A stretch of 64,000 nt of DNA from Microbulbifer sp. THAF38 (GTDB lineage: Bacteria > Pseudomonadota > Gammaproteobacteria > Pseudomonadales > Cellvibrionaceae). Under the pieces are notes generated by a model. That model was not told where the DNA came from and made no database searches. It worked only from the letters and a program-made list of their open reading frames with translations. Positions 62,651-64,000 of this stretch are shown here, piece after piece; the first letter of the stretch is position 1; each line of letters begins with the position of its first letter. The stretch is from positions 2,553,001 through 2,617,000 of the forward strand of contig NZ_CP045369.1 in assembly GCF_009363535.1 (NCBI RefSeq). Direction: 5' to 3'. The position numbers and the translations under genes are program-made.

Positions 62651-63454
62651 CTACTTCCCTTTTTGCTGACGTCGCTTTTCTATCTGCGCAACGATTTCAG
62701 CTACTGCATCACGGTGCTCCTGGGTAAAATGCAGCCCAGCTTGTATTGAAGCGGCCAAATCCAGACCTCCCTCAAGTGAGGAGTTGGCCCCTTCACGGAT
62801 CAACCTTTTAGTTGCTCGAATAGCTGCGGGAGGGTTCACCGCAATACGACCGGCATATTCCATGGCTTTTTCAAGCAACTTATCTTCGGGGACAACCTCT
62901 ACAACCATCCCCATGGCCAAAGCATCCTCTGCCTTTATCCAATCACCCGTCAGTGCCATCATATAGAAATTTTGCAGCCCCATTATTCTGGGCCAGAGCC
63001 AGCAACCACCATCACCAGAAATAATCCCCAATTTTATGAAACGTTCAGAAAAAACTGCAGTATCTGCCGCTAGGCGTATGTCGCAGGAAGCTGCCAAATC
63101 CGCACCTCCACCCACGGCATAACCCTGTACTGCAGCGATGAAAGGAACTTCTACTTGGGCCATTACTCTCGGCAGCCGTTGAATCCCATAGCGATAATTG
63201 TGTCGAATTTGTGACGGGTCTCCGCCAAACATACCCGTCCTTTCATGCATACTTTTTACGTCACCACCGGCAGAAAATGCCTTTCCATTTCCAGACAAAA
63301 CAGCGACTTTTACTTGAGGATTATTATTGGCATCTATAATTGCTGCCGTTAACTCAGTCACCATCGCGTCATCAAGTGCATTGAGTTTCTGGGGGTTATT
63401 CATAGATATGTGGATTACACCCGAGCCATCAAGTTTACTTTCTACTAAAGTCAT
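62651..63454 (-). CDS. Enoyl-CoA hydratase/isomerase family protein
   Basis: A 267-residue crotonase-fold protein: HISMNNPQKLNALDDAMV, AFSAGGDVKSMHERTG, VQGYAVGGGADLAASCDIRLA near residue 110 and KLGIISGDGGCWLWPRIMG near residue 140. Asp replaces Glu at both usual acid-base positions, as in some carnitinyl-CoA-type and 1,2-isomerase members. It is 32 bases upstream of the second hydratase gene on the same strand. Confidence 0.9.
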   Translation of the reverse strand: MTLVESKLDGSGVIHISMNNPQKLNALDDAMVTELTAAIIDANNNPQVKVAVLSGNGKAFSAGGDVKSMHERTGMFGGDPSQIRHNYRYGIQRLPRVMAQVEVPFIAAVQGYAVGGGADLAASCDIRLAADTAVFSERFIKLGIISGDGGCWLWPRIMGLQNFYMMALTGDWIKAEDALAMGMVVEVVPEDKLLEKAMEYAGRIAVNPPAAIRATKRLIREGANSSLEGGLDLAASIQAGLHFTQEHRDAVAEIVAQIEKRRQQKGK

Positions 63455-63677
63455 AATGAGTCCATTGAGTTATAAGTCGAAATTACCTCGAGTGAGCAAT
63501 ACGCCTCGCGCCCCATGGTACGGCTTACGACATTGTAGGCAACCTAATATTTATCTTCATTACCCAACAGAAGACATATACGCCTTTCCAATTTATCTTT
63601 ACTCAGCTAGAATTTCTTCGCTTACCCCATAAACCCTCCAACTTCTTCAGCATAAACATCTAACACCAAACCACTCA
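63455..63677. other. Gap within the catabolic gene cluster
   Basis: A 223-base gap between the MaoC gene and the first hydratase gene. It may hold an internal promoter; no gene or hairpin is evident. Confidence 0.4.
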
Positions 63678-64000
63678 TCACTGAATATCATCTGTAAATT
63701 CTAGAATTAACCAATCGGCAACCATAGCTGGTTTTTCCTCCCCCTCAATATCCATGGTTGCTCTCAGAGTAAACAGAAACTGGCCAGGTCTTTTCTCTAA
63801 AATATCAAGGATTTTTATTCGCATCCGAACTCGACTGCCACAGCTAACGGGATAAATAAACCTCACCTTATTCACCCCATAATTTACTGCCATCTTAAGC
63901 CCTTCGATTTTGAACTCTAACTTCTCCAAAAAGTGGTGGACAAGTGACAGCGTTAGAAAGCCATGGGCAATAGTGCCGCCAAACCGCGTTTTCTTTGCTT
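63678..64000 (-). CDS. MaoC-like hotdog-fold dehydratase (partial, cut by the window end)
   Basis: The C-terminal 107 residues of a MaoC-family (R)-specific enoyl-CoA hydratase. The window edge cuts it; the frame runs in from 64000 reading KKTRFGGTIAHGFLTLSLV, the family signature that contains the hydratase His-Gly. The end is VRMRIKILDILEKRPGQF and MVADWLILEF. A TTG at 63929 is internal and not the real start. It is the first visible gene of the minus-strand CoA catabolic cluster. Confidence 0.88.
   Translation of the reverse strand, partial: AKKTRFGGTIAHGFLTLSLVHHFLEKLEFKIEGLKMAVNYGVNKVRFIYPVSCGSRVRMRIKILDILEKRPGQFLFTLRATMDIEGEEKPAMVADWLILEFTDDIQ

Noticed and set aside
1..64000. CRISPR array
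   Set aside because: The csrA units are hundreds of bases long, imperfect and separated by genes; no short regular repeat-spacer pattern and no cas genes were seen.
1..64000. tRNA or rRNA genes
   Set aside because: No TTCGA-type T-loop with matching acceptor stem and no rRNA-like block was noticed by eye; a covariance-model scan would be needed to exclude a missed tRNA.

Overview
The window looks like the chromosome of a marine gammaproteobacterium. The gene set and style suggest a Cellvibrionales member such as Microbulbifer, but that is inferred from gene content without any search. GC-rich blocks of conserved genes alternate with AT-rich accessory stretches full of small genes, insertion sequences and broken genes. 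I saw no rRNA or tRNA gene, CRISPR array, integron integrase, phage structural gene or type VI secretion gene.

Layout. (1) 1-4034: end of an acyl-CoA catabolic operon (crotonase-type hydratase, biotin-bearing carboxylase subunit, acyl-CoA dehydrogenase) of the leucine or acyclic-terpene type. (2) 4035-16600: accessory stretch with a YrbL-like kinase-fold protein, a DUF885 lipoprotein, a VOC protein, a vanadium-haloperoxidase/PAP2-like protein, a GNAT gene broken by both an 8-bp duplication and an IS3-family element, a second GNAT, YbaK, a DUF3592 gene with an in-frame stop, and a secreted protein. (3) 16599-26703: conserved block with DUF2489, an AEC transporter, rmuC, murI and a two-gene AddAB-like nuclease/helicase operon. 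(4) 26704-47700: accessory island. (5) 47762-58400: aroG-type DAHP synthase, OsmC protein, IS200-like element, pyroglutamyl peptidase, hrpB and a GH114-like lipoprotein, then an NTF2-like gene. (6) 58233-64000: patatin, then a minus-strand CoA-linked catabolic operon of a MaoC dehydratase, two crotonases and two class III CoA-transferases.

The island is the most unusual part. A repeat unit of about 450-500 bp carrying csrA (the carbon storage regulator) on the plus strand recurs at about 28.3, 30.9, 32.1 and 33.6 kb, with truncated or decayed copies at about 40.6, 42.1, 44.0 and probably 46.8 kb. Two copies encode complete CsrA proteins (28530 and 32421); the others are pseudogenes or relics. 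For seven of the eight units (all but the 40.6 kb one), the flank to the left holds a different minus-strand cargo gene or gene pair: a Tse2/Tsi2-like toxin-immunity pair, a GNAT-like gene with a small partner plus a 5'-nucleotidase, a second toxin-immunity-like pair, a lipoprotein, two serine hydrolases, and an acyltransferase with an HD-domain gene. The repeated pattern is cargo on minus, then csrA unit on plus, divergently arranged. Two GGA motifs in the leader and, where the 3' end survives, a GGA-rich tail are kept even where the coding frame is lost. This suggests an RNA-level or recombination role.

A second theme is single in-frame stop codons in otherwise continuous reading frames of accessory genes: DUF3592, the second toxin, DUF4386, a small membrane protein and a ketopantoate-reductase relic. 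Together with three IS elements this points to a region under active turnover.
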